A stretch of 64,000 bases of DNA, taken from Wuchereria bancrofti. Taxonomy: Eukaryota > Nematoda > Chromadorea > Rhabditida > Onchocercidae. Of this stretch, positions 23,201 to 35,934 are shown in pieces. Position 1 is the stretch's first letter. Each line of letters begins with the position of its first letter. The notes below the pieces were generated by a model that saw nothing but the letters and a program-made list of their open reading frames with translations, was not told the DNA's origin and did not search any database. A program made the position numbers and the translations under genes. The DNA is taken from the NCBI GenBank assembly GCA_005281725.1, contig SSBO01000012.1:21622-85621 (forward strand), written 5' to 3'.

Positions 23201-25473
23201 TCATATGAAAGGATTTCGGCGAGATCCATAAGGCGGAAAAAGTTTGCCCTTTTCTCTCAATTGATCATATGCTATTTGAATGTGATGTGGCTTCAATGGC
23301 TCACTCTCTTCGCCCATTCGTTCGCGAATGTCTAATGCTAAAATAATACCATCTTAAGACTTTGGCTTTTGAAAATTAGAAAGCATATAGACACATATAA
23401 AAAGATAAGAATTATAAAGCTCAACTAAATTTAGTAAAAAATTTACGAATAATTCAAAAGCACATTCAAAGCAATGGGACAAATATTTTTTTTTTAAAAA
23501 AAAAGGATGGAAAAAAGCAATAGAACAAATATTTTTTCAAAGAAAAAAAAAAACAATAGAACCTTCTTCGACAAGTTCCCCAGCGAATACTTTGGCAAGT
23601 CCCGCGACAGCTATTATAACATTATGTCCAGGGGTGACACCCGTTGCTTGTTGAATAAGCTAAACAAAACTTTTCCTTTTACAATTTATTATGCAAATAA
23701 TTAAAGAAATTCTTTCCAAATTGCTTTCTTTTTACATAACTGATAAAATTTTTGGATAAAATAATATTATGAAAAGTCTTGATCATAGGAGAAACATGAC
23801 ATTATAAAAGTTAAACGAATTTTTGATAAGAAATAAAATAAATTAATTGATATTTTCGACAAAAAATAAAATTTGATAAAAATTTTTGATAAAAGAAAAA
23901 TGCACTTTTCGAATTGCACTTTTTGGAAAAGATGAACGTCGGAAGCATTCGTAACGTGCCAACTGTTCAGCCGAAAAATTAGCCACCAATATCCTACAAA
24001 TAATCGAAAAGAAAAGAATAATTACTACAGCATGTCGAAGAAAGGGATAGTTCGATCAAAGGTAACCTTACTACTGTCTTTCATTCTTTTTGGAAAATGG
24101 TTTGCTTGAATCACTTCCTTAAAATCATAAACTTATCTGGATCGAAGGTTGAGAAATATAATAAATAAAATTTTTATCTATAATAATTACTGCATTTTTT
24201 GACGCAAGATTTCATCTTGTCTGCTTAATTTTTTCGGCTGCAAAGCAGCTTCATTTTGCTCATCATCCGAATTTTCAGTTTCAGGAGAATTCCGTCTACT
24301 CGGTCCTGATCTCTGCAATTTACGTATCATTATTGCCACGATTGAAATGACGTGATGATGCAACTATGATGAATTTTTTTTTCTATTTTTTTTTTTTAAT
24401 ATTATTTTCATTTTCCTTCATTTTCTACAGCAACTTCGTCATCATCATCTCTTCATGCTTTCCGTAACAATAAAAATGCAAAATCACTTAGATGAAATAA
24501 TTTAAATGACATCAAAAATAAAGTGGCAACTAGACTACTTACTGATGCATCCCTAATGCTTGACTTTTCATTATCTTTAACATTTTCTGCAAAATGAACA
24601 TTCAATCCACTCTTTGAGTTTGATGAACCTGCTGTAGAGGAAGAGGTTAAAGATGACTTCTTCGAGACAGCATCCATTGTAGTAAAATCTGTAGGGTCCA
24701 ACTGAAACGTTAAAATGTACACATTACTATCAAATACCTTTTATAATAAATTTATTATTTGCTTTTGATCTAACAAGATTTGACTTACTACTCTTCCAAA
24801 TCCTTTAACATTTCCCTCTCCCTAAACAGCAATTGTTATAATTCATACTAAACCAAATAGAGGATCGTCCAATAATTCGATTGCATGAAGAGATAGCTCT
24901 CCCTTGCTAGTTTTAACCGGTATACCATCTGTACCAATATCACTGTCGGGTTTTCTTTTCAAACTCGATGACTGCTGAAAATTTTATACAATAATGGAAA
25001 AAGAGTTTGAAACCATTTGCTTTGTGGAACAGACAAATGTAAAATAAAAAGGCAATTGAGCCAATTTGTTAAGAGATTTAATAATTATTATAGATTTAAT
25101 AGATCTCATGTAATATTAATAACGATCTTTCCAAGTATTCAAATCATAACTTTAGGAGAAACAGATAACTTACAAATCATCGGTAAATGAAGATTGCTAA
25201 CTAAATACTTTGTGCAAAAACAGATTATCACATATAATATTCGTCTTTTTGAGTAGCGAAATATATATTAATTACTCATCATTATATGATCCACAAACAG
25301 ATAATCAATGAATTAAAAAAAATGAAGCTAACCACTTTTACTTCTGATACTGATGCTTCATTACTTAAAGGTTTTTCAACGCTCTCTTTTGCTTCCGACT
25401 TTTTCTCCTCATCATTATCATCGCTATCACTCAATTCACCCAAAAGATCAGCAACATCTGCCCAGTCAGCCAT
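23201..25473 (-). CDS. taf-11: TAF11, TFIID subunit with histone fold
   Basis: Exons in transcription order: 25336-25473, 24849-24974, 24789-24821, 24543-24701, 24191-24312, 23906-23993, 23563-23659, 23201-23337. They give 299 residues. The N-terminal half is acidic and serine-rich with no fold (starts MADWADVADLLGELSDSDD). The C-terminal third is the TAF11 histone fold: ILVANFSAEQLARYE, FPKSAIRKLIQQATG, VIIAVAGLAKVFAGELVEEA, then LKPHHIQIAYDQLREKGKL, as in human TAF11. This subunit pairs with TAF13 in TFIID and helps position TBP and TFIIA at promoters. The acceptor TTTTAAG one base before the ATG could accept a spliced leader. The acceptor of the second exon could shift by 3 bases (CAGCAG). 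The gene is divergent from the SDR gene at 26847, with about 1.4 kb between the starts. Confidence 0.93.
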
Positions 25474-26846
25474 TCTTAAAATTCCTATTCAACATTGTTC
25501 GTTAATTAATGGCAACTTTATCATTTATTTGCTATAAAATAATAATAAAAAAAAAAAAAAAAACGAATGTGTACATTCCCACAAGTCATTAAGTTGTAAA
25601 ATTAAAATTTACTTAAAATAGATTTTTCGAAACCATTCTATTCATACATCTATATACGATAATACCAAAGCATCATCAAAATTAATCATTAAACAGCTTA
25701 CATTAACAAATCATTAATAAATGTCATATGCATGCTAATTAGCGCATCGATAAATCAAAAAAAAAGGAATTAAAAAAAATTCGGTCATAACAAATTCCAC
25801 ATGTCTTTTCATTTCTATTTCTAAACTTATTAACAAAAGAAGAATGTTTCATTGTTATTCGTAGCTTCTAATTTCAGTAAACGATTATTCTATGTCTGTT
25901 CGAAAAATTCCTCTTATAATCTTTAATTAATTTCATTTTTTTCCTTTTCAAACATAAAATAATATTTGTTCATCATAAACTAAAAAAAAACTGTTAAAGT
26001 GAATTTTTGAATTAAAATCTAATGAATTTGCTAAAATAGCAACCGAAGCAAAGAATGGAAAAAAATGGGACAGAAAAATCGGTTATAAAACAAAATCGCA
26101 TTCTAACGCCAAACCAATGGAAGCTGATTATACAATTTATGAAATGCAAATTGTTATTTCCTGTAAAGTTAATTCTGAAATAATTGATCAAAATTTAATA
26201 CTTAAATTAAGTTGTTTTGTAAATTAATGCTTATTTTTATTCATTTTATTTCCAAATATTGTTTTTTAATGATAATATTTCGCAATATTTTACACAATTT
26301 AAAATTTCCATTCACAATTTGTAATTTCAATTGCTTTGAAGGAAAATGAAAATGAATTTTCAATTATAATTGATTCAGGATTGGATCTAACGAATTTTAA
26401 ATTTTAATAATGAATATTGGGAGAAATTCCAATTAAGTTTTACATAAGGAGTGGAATTAAGTATATTTTATTATTCATAGGAGAAGGTTAACGTCTATTT
26501 CCTTCCTTAATTCTTTATTTCATGATTTTAGTCGGATACTATAAATACCAGTACTGCTATTACTACTATTATTACTATTACTGTTAGTATTAACGATAAT
26601 AATAATGGTAATATTAACAATAATAATAAATAATATAGTATCAATAATAATAATATAGCAGTAATAGTAATGATAGTAATCATAGCCCTGAATTACAATA
26701 TCTAGATATGATAACCATTTAAACTCAATATTTTATTAAATTTTGAAAAAAATTTTTGGGAAATTTCTTAAATTCCTTGAATTTTTGCTTTTATTAATTG
26801 CATATATACTCTCTATTTTTGTTTTTTCTTCCAGGATACTATTCAA
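25474..26846. other. Divergent promoter region between TAF11 and the SDR gene
   Basis: About 1.4 kb with no gene. It contains A/T runs and an ACT/AAT-type simple repeat at about 26555-26680. Both flanking genes are transcribed away from it, so both promoters should be here. I recognise no specific factor site. Confidence 0.6.
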
Positions 26847-29800
26847 ATGGCTGATGAGTTAAATTTTTTAATCGTCGGTGGTCTTAACTATATTGGCTTA
26901 CATATTATGGAATATTTGTTGGAGAAATATCCAAATATTAAACTAACAATTCTTGATTTATCATCGAACACAGCTTGTACAAATGAAATTTTAAAGAAAG
27001 TTGAAAATTATTCCCAACAATGCATTGTTACCATTGGTAGTCCTGGTAATAGTGAATTGGTAAAGAAAATATTAAAGGAACATAAGGTAAAATTAATTTT
27101 TACTGCACTACTATAAAGTGATGCTTATTACATCAGTTTATTGAAATTTATCGAAATAATCATTATTAACCTATGCTATTGTTTGCATCCATAATCTAAA
27201 CAGAAATAATGCTGAAATTTTAATGGTTTTATTTCAATTATCCATTATTCATTATCTCCAACGTCAATTATCCATTATCCGAACAATTATTCATAGTTAT
27301 GTATTTCACAAAAAGAAAAATCAATATTTTTATCAGTTGAAATTTTTGATAATTCTGCCAAAACATCAAAAAAAAAAACATTTTGCTACCTACGAATATT
27401 TGTTTTTCTTTTTTTTTTAATTAATTAATTTATTTTTTCTTACAGATTAATAATGTATTATACAACATTTGGAATGATGATGTTAATGCTATCGCTGCTA
27501 AAAATGACCATCCAGGATGTTTTCGCAAAACATTATCCTGTCTGACACAATTTTTGGAAATTTTGCGATGCCATGAGAATTTAACAAAATTCATTCTTAT
27601 TAGCTCAGAAGAAGTAAGCAATTATATTGCAGTAAAAATTTTCTGCACTGTTTCATATGATTCATTCTTATGTATTATTATTGTTTTTTTATCTGTTTAA
27701 CATTCGTTGATCTCTAACTTCTGATTATTTAGTTATAATAAACTATGAAAATACAAAATTTATTTTTTACCAAGAAATATTTTTGTATGAAACCTTTTTT
27801 TTTTGACATTTATTTTTGATTTCTAATCTTCACTTTATGGCAGTAAAAAAAAAATGTAAATTTTCTATATTTTTAGTTAAATAATGTTAAGTTTAGGTTT
27901 ATGGAAAGCAAAGAGTAAAATTGGAGACAATAGCAACAAAACCATGTTCACTTAAAGGAGCAGCAATTAATGCATGTGAAATGATGCTTCGTTCTTATCT
28001 TACTAGTTATCGTTTACCTGCTGTTATTGTACGATTATCAGCAGTTATCTATGGTGGAATAATGGATGATAATTTATTACTGCAATTAAAACAGGGTAAA
28101 ATATATTAATGCTTATAAAATATAAGATGAAATGTTAAATAATGCATAAATTATTAAATCTCACAGCTAATAAAACTTTCATGTATCAATTCTATTGGCT
28201 TCGCACCGTTATTTTCTATCATTCAAGTCATTTTTATCATGAATAGTTATTTATAGTCAAAAAATTTCTCTCAAATTTAAACTTTTACAGATGATAATGA
28301 AAAAAGTGGAACTGTTGGTTTGTTACACATTCGAGATGCTGTAATTGGCATAGGATCTGCCTTAGAACACGGTCAAATTGGTGAAGTTTATAACATTGGA
28401 GGTCAATGCGATTGTTCTCCCGACTTTCTTCAACTTATTCCGAAGGTTTATTTTTTTAATTTTTATGGGAAATATGAATGTTTTTCATTTTAGTACTGGA
28501 AAGTTTACTATGATTGGTAAACCATGCAGTAGTCAGTCGCATTTTCAACGAATTACACTATGCTGTTTGTGTAAATCTGCATATTTACCTGTTTTTGTTT
28601 ATCAAAAAAAAAAGTTTTAGCTTAAAAGTGGTGAAATTTCAAGCAATGAAATCAATATTTTACCGCTGACAATGTCGTCGATGAAAGCTGAAGTTGAATT
28701 GTTTTGGAAAGCCAAAATTTTGCAATCAGATGGTTTAAATTATGCATTTTAATAGTTAAAAAGAAAGTTTATTAAAATTTCTCAAACAATTTGTTTAGAC
28801 GATTTCATTTTTATCTCTCGTTATGCTCTTGCATTTAAGGAATGCGTGAAATAATTGATAAAAATGAAAATCAGCAGAATGAAATGGATAGTGCTAGTAC
28901 ACATAAAATTCTTATTTATGGTACTGATTTCGCCTTAAAGCGCCTTAGTAGATTAATCGAGAATAAGGTTAGTATATTTTCTTCTATTAAAAGGCATTCA
29001 TATAAAAGAAGTATATTAGTTTATATGTGGAAATTTTTTTTTAAGTTTATATGTGAAAATTTTTCTGTTTGTAATGAATGACAAGTAATTTTTGTTGTGA
29101 ACAATGATTTCAGAAAAGATATCTGCCAGAATCAGTACAAAAGGAAAATATTATCATTGCAAATCAGCCATCAAGTGATATTGATATCAACGAAATAATT
29201 GACATATCTCCAAGTCACATTATTTACATTTTCTTGCCAAATGCTTCAGAAGGTCGACTATTTTATGTCTAATTAATTGCTTACTCTTCTCATAAAATAC
29301 TTAATTATCGATCAGTTATTAGGTTTTAATCCAGGTTATGACTTGATATTATTTATCTAGTTGATATTGCAGATTTTATAAACGATTCTAGATTTAAGAA
29401 CATTTTAGATTTCTCCTAGATCTGCTATTTCTTGTAACATAACGAAATTAAACATCTTAAAATGTGTATTTCCCTGGAATTAAAAAAAAAAAATTTTTAT
29501 CCTTTTTTTTCTGGCTAATCTCAAAAAGGAAAGAAAATGAATTTTCAGCGCTTACATGTGATTCTAAAGCTAGGATTGGTACTGAAACTAACATTACAAC
29601 TCGAGTAATACTGAAAACCAAACTGTATACATTGCCTTATGCTCCCTGGTTTTTGGCATCATTTTGTAATAAGCGCTCAATTCACTTTACTTATTTGACT
29701 TCGTATAATGCTTATGACGAAAGTTTTTTTTGCACTAATCACCCGATATCTTTTCCAGAAGACGAGGTAACTTATTGATATTAATTTTATTAAATTTAAA

Positions 29801-31306
29801 TTAGATAGTTAACTTAATACGCTATCTTTAATTATCTCTCTTTTATACATAATTGTCGTGAAATTAAAATATAAAATTTTCACGTTAATAGTACTTCGGA
29901 ATACATTACTCTCACATACTTTCAAATTATCATGCAGTATAACTTCATGCAACATGTAATAGTAACAGTAATATGTACAATGTGTGCAATAAATATTTAC
30001 CAAATAATTTATCACTATTAATTAATTTTAGGAAATTCCTTCATCTTATAATATTTACAATTATCTTATGGCTATTAATATATTCGCTGATCGTTTGTTG
30101 CAACAATTTGAAAATATTCTAATCTGTCGTGCAGGATTGATGATTGATAAGGAATATGATCTCGATAAGATGACGGTAGTATTGATTGATTCTTTTAAAG
30201 ATAATTTAAGCAAGTTTGTTAAATTTAAAGGGGTTGTGTAATTTCTTATTTTTGCTATTTCAAAAACAAGGTATTCATGAAACTTATAAATCAATTCGTT
30301 ATTAATTCATTAAGTTCGAAGCAAATCATTTTTTTTTTAATCATTGATCAATTGAGGTAAATGTTTTTTGATTGTTACAATCCGCTTTTATTTATTGATT
30401 ACTTTAATGCAAACAGAAGTGAAAAACTTGGAAATTGATAAGAAAGAAGTTTAATTTGGATGCTAAAATTATTAATAGAGATTTTTAATCAATAAATGTT
30501 CTATTTTCTTACATTTTTGCAGTGTTTCGCATTGAATCCACAACTTTATTTATCTCTTCTCTCGAATTGCATTCCACTAGTTCTTGATCTTGCACTAAAA
30601 CGTCATGCCGGTACGATTGAAATTTCAAATCAAGCCGTTGTTGATGATTACGATTTTCGGGAACTATGTAATCAAGGAAATAGACCATTCGGTGCATCAG
30701 TCAAATTTGTATGTTCATTTCAAAAAAATAATCACTTTTGAGTTAATTTTTAAGTACTTTATTTTCAAACAAGTCAATTGACAGGTAGTTGAAAGTCATC
30801 TGTTAATTACTTTGTACCGAAAATTTGTTGTGTAGATATTCTAATAACTAAATTATATTCATGTACACATAAGGCATTAATTTAATATTAAAATAAATTT
30901 TTTTTTTCTTGCAAAAAGACATACTTGTTTATTTTGTTTAAATCACCTTGTTTTGAATTTGTTTCAATCGCGAATTTTGCAATATTCAGTAATTTTTTTT
31001 TTCTGGACTAGAGTTTATAGTGCTTGCACAGGAAGAATTACTGTTGTGAGGATAATATTTGAACTAATGAAATTTATTGTTTTTCTTCTTTTTAAAAAGA
31101 AATAACGAAAAAAAAAATTTACATCCATAAAGAAAAGGTTCAATTTAATTTATTGATTCCATAAAACTCTTTAACTTCTTTTTTTTTAAATTTTGCAGTT
31201 ATCAAGTGAGAATAAAGATAGTAATGATGACAATCACGATAATGATGAATGCATTGATATTGAAGCGGAATCATACGAACATTCAGAAAATGATATTGCC
31301 GAATAA
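26847..31306 (+). CDS. Tandem SDR protein resembling a rhamnose-synthase (RHM) fusion, active sites degraded
   Basis: Exons: 26847-27086, 27446-27613, 27897-28095, 28291-28445, 28621-28732, 28840-28967, 29114-29252, 29549-29766, 30032-30175, 30523-30708, 31199-31306. They give 598 residues. The first domain (about 1-290) resembles NDP-glucose 4,6-dehydratase: LIVGGLNYIG (8-17), SSEEVYG (133-139), and GQIGEVYNIGG near 240. The second (about 315-560) has an NRS/ER-like layout: LIYGTDFALKRL, YLTSYNAYD, and YNYLMAINIFADRLLQQFEN. Plants join the same two activities in RHM. However, the catalytic YxxxK aligns to K156 and I160 in domain one. In domain two the tyrosine is kept (Y462) but the lysine is M466, and the glycine loop is lost. 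The tail is acidic (ends ECIDIEAESYEHSENDIAE). Nematodes make dTDP-rhamnose with related enzymes, so this may be a non-catalytic relative or partner. The acceptor TTCCAG lies 12 bases before the ATG. Confidence 0.82.
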
Positions 31307-31310
31307 TAAA
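31305..31310 (+). terminator. Candidate polyadenylation signal of the tandem SDR gene
   Basis: AATAAA overlaps the stop codon of the SDR gene. If it is used, the 3' UTR would be only some 15-25 bases, which is plausible for a worm gene. Other AATAAA-like motifs occur downstream, so the assignment is tentative. Confidence 0.3.
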
Positions 31311-32852
31311 TAGTTCGCCATTTTGTTAATGCTATCAACATGTCAATTATACATTTCAAAATTTTTATACATTTTAAAAGGTTGAAATTAAGACATAATT
31401 CATGTTTAACTTTGTATTCATAAGTTAATTGTAATTTCATTTATATGTTATTACGAATATTTTTTTTTTTCTTAAAATGATAAACCGCAGTTTAGGAATG
31501 AATCTATTAATTTGAAGACAATGCGATATTAAAGCATAAAAAGAAAAGAGAAGCTATTTTATATTTGTTACCGCAAAGGAAAAAAAATAAAAGAAATTCG
31601 ACATCTTACAAAGATATCCCTTTGTACAAAAAGAAATTTCTTGTTTTGTACATTTAATAAGTAGTCGTTATTTCATCATTTCTCCACGAAATACTTTTAC
31701 AGCTAACTTACTAACATTTAAAAAGAATAACAGTACATTACTATACAACTTTCCTCCATTTCATGATGGCTTCAAATAAACTTAAATAAGATAAAAACTA
31801 TTTTATTGTCACATTTATTTTAATCTCTCCTTTCTTCCTACTCGATATCTTACTCAATTATTAACTAAATCTTATCATGGATTGATGGTTAAAATTTAAA
31901 ACATCCGCTTCATTGTAACATTCGAAATTGAATTATTGGAAAAGAAACTATCAAGATTAAAATTTACTCCATGATGTATTTATTTATTAATCCAACAATT
32001 TAATGTTGAATAAAACGATTCGTAAATTCGCTATGCTTTAGTTCTTTTGTTTAGCTATTATTTTGCAACATGAAATGCAAACGTAACATCATTCATTTAT
32101 TTTGCAACAAAACCTCGAAAAAATACAATGCTATTTTATGAAATTATATATCCATTTCAATTTTTATATCTAACTATATTTTATGAAATTATATATCCCA
32201 AAATAATTTCAATATTAAGTAAGTAAATTGACTCATGAACCAAAAATAATTTTAACAACAAAGAGGAAGAGAGAGAGAGAGAGAAAAAAAATGATCCTTA
32301 ATAAAGATGTAATAAAAAAAAATAGTTAAGGGATAAATAATGCGAAAGATATTCGTATAATTTGTCCATAAAACGTAGTGCAATGCAATTGTATAATAAT
32401 AAAAAAATTGATATAGCTTAATTTTAAGCAATTTGTGAAATAAAATGAGGTACAGGTGAGCATTTTAGAAGGAAAAATTTACGATACATTCTTATAGGAA
32501 ATGATTACATAAAAACTCACCGGGACATGCTAATCATTTAAATGAAAAGTTACAATAAAATCTGATAGCATTTTATCCTTTATCTTAATGAAACATACAA
32601 CAGAAATGATAATAATTAGTTTAGTCAAGTACACCAACTAGTAAATTATAAACATATAAATCCAATAAATTTCATCAATTAATATAAACGACTAGGGAAA
32701 TTTCACAGTTTATGATATCCACAAATATTTTCAAACGATAGAAATAGGCAATAATAAGGATAGTTTCATTTCAATAACAAATTTTTTCAAATTATAAAAA
32801 GTTCACCCCTCAGTAGCTCATGCCATCTGAAGTATGCCAAACTCAGAAGAAG
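31311..32852. other. Convergent intergenic region after the SDR gene
   Basis: About 1.5 kb with no supported gene. It is AT-rich and includes an AG run at about 32266-32282 and a near-direct repeat at about 32136-32160 and 32174-32198 (both contain TATTTTATGAAATTATATATCC). Confidence 0.5.
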
Positions 32853-33080
32853 CTACTGCTTAGCAACATTATCAACAACATCTATGTGACTGGAAGGTTC
32901 GGATTCCGAAGTATCGCAGTTACTTGAACAATAGTTTATTTCATTTGGTGGAGTTTCCGGATCCGGAAAAACAGTCCTGAAATTCATTAGACTAACCATA
33001 TGTGAGAATAACTTAAGCATGGACAGCCGAACTGTTACAAGAACGCATAATAAAAGTGAAAAACTATTGACTGAACACAT
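32853..33080 (-). CDS. Small ORF, possible secreted or membrane peptide (75 residues)
   Basis: A single open frame from ATG (33078-33080) to TAG (32853-32855). The N-terminus is hydrophobic (MCSVNSFSLLLCVLVTVRL) and could be a signal peptide or anchor. The second half is polar and proline/serine-rich, with TVFPDPETPPNEINYCSSNC and then SESEPSSH, and a composition unlike the random frames nearby. An acceptor-like AATTTCAG lies inside at about 32997, so the C-terminal 46 codons might instead be a terminal exon of another transcript, for instance an alternative 3' end of the ODC-like gene 240 bases upstream. I do not recognise it. Confidence 0.35.
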   Translation of the reverse strand: MCSVNSFSLLLCVLVTVRLSMLKLFSHMVSLMNFRTVFPDPETPPNEINYCSSNCDTSESEPSSHIDVVDNVAKQ

Positions 33081-33321
33081 TTCTACTTATACGATATTCG
33101 AAATATCAGGTAAAAAGCAATAAATCATCGCATTCGATTCAGATAAAGTTGAGCTAATCAGCAAACTGAAAACACTTCAAATATATCTACTAAAACAAAA
33201 AAGATTTCTAGAATGTTAAACTCGATGCATTATCACCTCTGTGTTTCATCATTAACATAGCTTCTGCAAATTTCAGCAAAACTACATATATATCGCAGAT
33301 AAAATCATAAATCCAATTTCA

Positions 33322-35788
33322 TTACATTTTTTCGCCTTTATAATAGTAGTAAATAACCAATGGAGAGTCATTCCGTTCAGATGTATCATGGTTACCAATC
33401 GTATAAGCTCCCATATGATGCCAAATTAGCCAATCACCTACCTAAAAATATTTTCAAATTGATTGAATAATTGCTGTTAAAAAGAAAAAAAAATTGTATT
33501 TTAATAAATAATAAATACATAAATATGATGGAATAAATTGATTGTGAATTCTGCTTATGTAGCATTTAGCAAAAATTCACAAATGAAAGTAATATATGAC
33601 CTGTAGAGGTGGAAGTCTTGTTAGCGGCAGGATGATATCTGTATCACATGATTCAGGACCAATAATTGCTGCATATGTATTCCTTTTTTCGCCGAAAAAA
33701 ATTAATGGCGAACAGGTAGGATTACGATGAGTCAAAAGTTTGCAACCAAATGCACCATAAAATCCTTCGTTGATCTGATAAACGTAGCCAACTGTACCAG
33801 CGTCCGATTCTGCAACTGATAACTACAATTCCAGTTTTAATTCATTTTACAATAGTTCTTTTTTTTTGTTGTAGTAATTCCATTGATATATTCCCCTCCC
33901 CCCCAAAAAAAAAAAAAAAAAAGAAAGAACTTTCTATTATAAATATTATAACATAAATATGCTAAATAAAGCTTAAATTATTTCTTTATCCAAAAACAAC
34001 ATTCATATGCATTCACACAAACATACCGTCATTGGTAAGAAAACTTCCATCAATGAAACGTTTCTTGACGACACGTGTAATCAGAGAAAAAGGAAAAGCC
34101 GCAAAATAATAGCTTGGTTCAGCGATTATTTTCAGATCTTTGAAGAATTTTGATGGAAAAAAATGTGCTAATGCAACATTCAATGATTCAGCAATCTGAT
34201 CAAATGATAAACCATCGACAGTAGTCATACATGGAAATCCATCACCTACATCCAAAATATCCATTTTATGGCCTACTTCAAGCCCAATATCAAACAGTCG
34301 TCGACATTGTGCAATTGCATATGAATATAACATTGGTGTTGCACAAACTAAGCGTACAGAAAGGCTAAAACAATTTTAATTAAACAAATATTGTTTCAAG
34401 AAAATTATTAGCATAGATAAGTCAAAATAAAGACTAAAATTTGTTACTTCGTTATATTCCTACTTCTTTTTGAAGAAAAAAAAAAAAAGATTTATTAGCT
34501 ACTAACTAATTCAATTCTTATGTTCATGATCTTTTATCATATAATTGATTTTATGTTCATAAAATAAAGAAATAGAATAAAATAACTTGCACACCTAATG
34601 CCTCTTATTCTCACTGATGAATCCTTTGTAGTGCGAAGCAAATGAATAGCTTTCTCGACATCTAAATTGTCCACCATAAGAGGATCGCTAATTATCTTTC
34701 GATCCATTGTTACACGTAAAATTATGTTTGCTTCAGGATAATACATCGCAAAACGTTTCAAATCATCTTCTGTTTCAATGATGACTGTTTGAATGTCACA
34801 TTCTTTAGCATGACGAATACTGCCACGTGTCCATAATGGATTTCGATAAATAATTCGATCCACATTGACAATTTTCATTGCCTACAGCAATGACAGCATA
34901 TTATGTTAGCTTTTTCGAAGAATCTTTCACTTGATCTTTCATTGATCCTTCACTTATATAACACTGATCAACACTGCATTTATCTTCCACATAACTTTAT
35001 AAAGAAAAATTTACATGCAAAACATCAAGAGAATATTGTATGATAAAAAATTTTTGAATAAGTTACCAATATATGTTAGCTGTCAAATTCAGATGAATTG
35101 CTTTATTGATACGAAACCGTCATTTTCTTATATAATATTTTAAATTAAAATTAAAAAAAAAGGAACCATTTCAAGTTCATAGCGATTGCTGCAACATAAA
35201 CCCATGTTGGTATTCCGAGTGAGTAATTTCAATAGGACATTGTCTGAATTGCATCGCAACGCATAGTAAGGCTTAATATCCGGCATTTTTTTGAACCAGT
35301 TTTCCAGAATATCATCGACAAGTTCCATGTTCATTACAAAAAATGGATCATAGTCACCCTGTAATTATGGGTCACCCTGTTGATTATAAATGTAAAAAAA
35401 TGCAAGAACTTGAAAAAAAAAAGGAAACGAATTGTCCAGAATGTTAACAAAAATCAGATTATAAGATGATACTTCATCTCAGTTCCACCTGATCTTGAGA
35501 TACTTTGTTAACTGGAAGTAAGTTTTCCTCCAGTTTAGAAGATCATCTGGACATTATGCATGTTCCTTTGGAAGACTAACTGATTTTCTTTTTGAAAAAA
35601 TAAAAAATGAGAAAAGCATTTCATAAATATACCTTAGCGACTTTTGCTATTACCAATTTTCGAATCGAGTCAAAACAGTCGAAACCATTGCTAGTTTTTA
35701 CATCGCACTGCTTAACTAGATCTGCAGAGCGATAAGCTTCGTCGCAATTGTAACTATTGTAGATATCCAAAGAAGGTACTGGTGCCAT
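33322..35788 (-). CDS. Ornithine decarboxylase homologue with degraded active site
   Basis: Exons in transcription order: 35633-35788, 35167-35358, 34595-34881, 34027-34364, 33601-33809, 33322-33441. They give 433 residues, the usual ODC length, and align with ODC almost without gaps. Family landmarks are PYYALRCNSDNVLLKLL (82-98), ILDVGDGFPC (248-257), IIAEPSYYFAAF (291-302), GYVYQINEGFYGAFGC (332-347), GPESCDTD (375-382) and VGDWLIWHHMGAYT (395-408). Against mammalian ODC numbering the PLP lysine K69 is R87, stacking H197 is S214, S200 is L217, G236 is D253, phosphate-binding R277 is Y297, and D332 is E339. C360, D361 and Y389 are kept. It is therefore unlikely to bind PLP or decarboxylate ornithine. 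By analogy with vertebrate antizyme inhibitor it may act as a decoy for antizyme, but this is inference. The reading frame is clean, arguing against a pseudogene. Confidence 0.88.
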
Positions 35789-35934
35789 GATCCGATAAAA
35801 TTGGACTAAATAAGTGAAAAAAAAGAAAGTTACATCAGGACAAGAAAAATCATAAAGTCAAAAAGTCCAAAAAAAAAAAATCCGAATTACAAAAAAATTC
35901 CGGAAAACGAAACAAGACAAAGATACAGTATTTA

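Noticed and set aside
25286..25537. 83-codon plus-strand ORF
   Set aside because: Antisense shadow of the first TAF11 exon.
30509..30697. 62-codon minus-strand ORF
   Set aside because: Antisense shadow of exon 10 of the tandem SDR gene.
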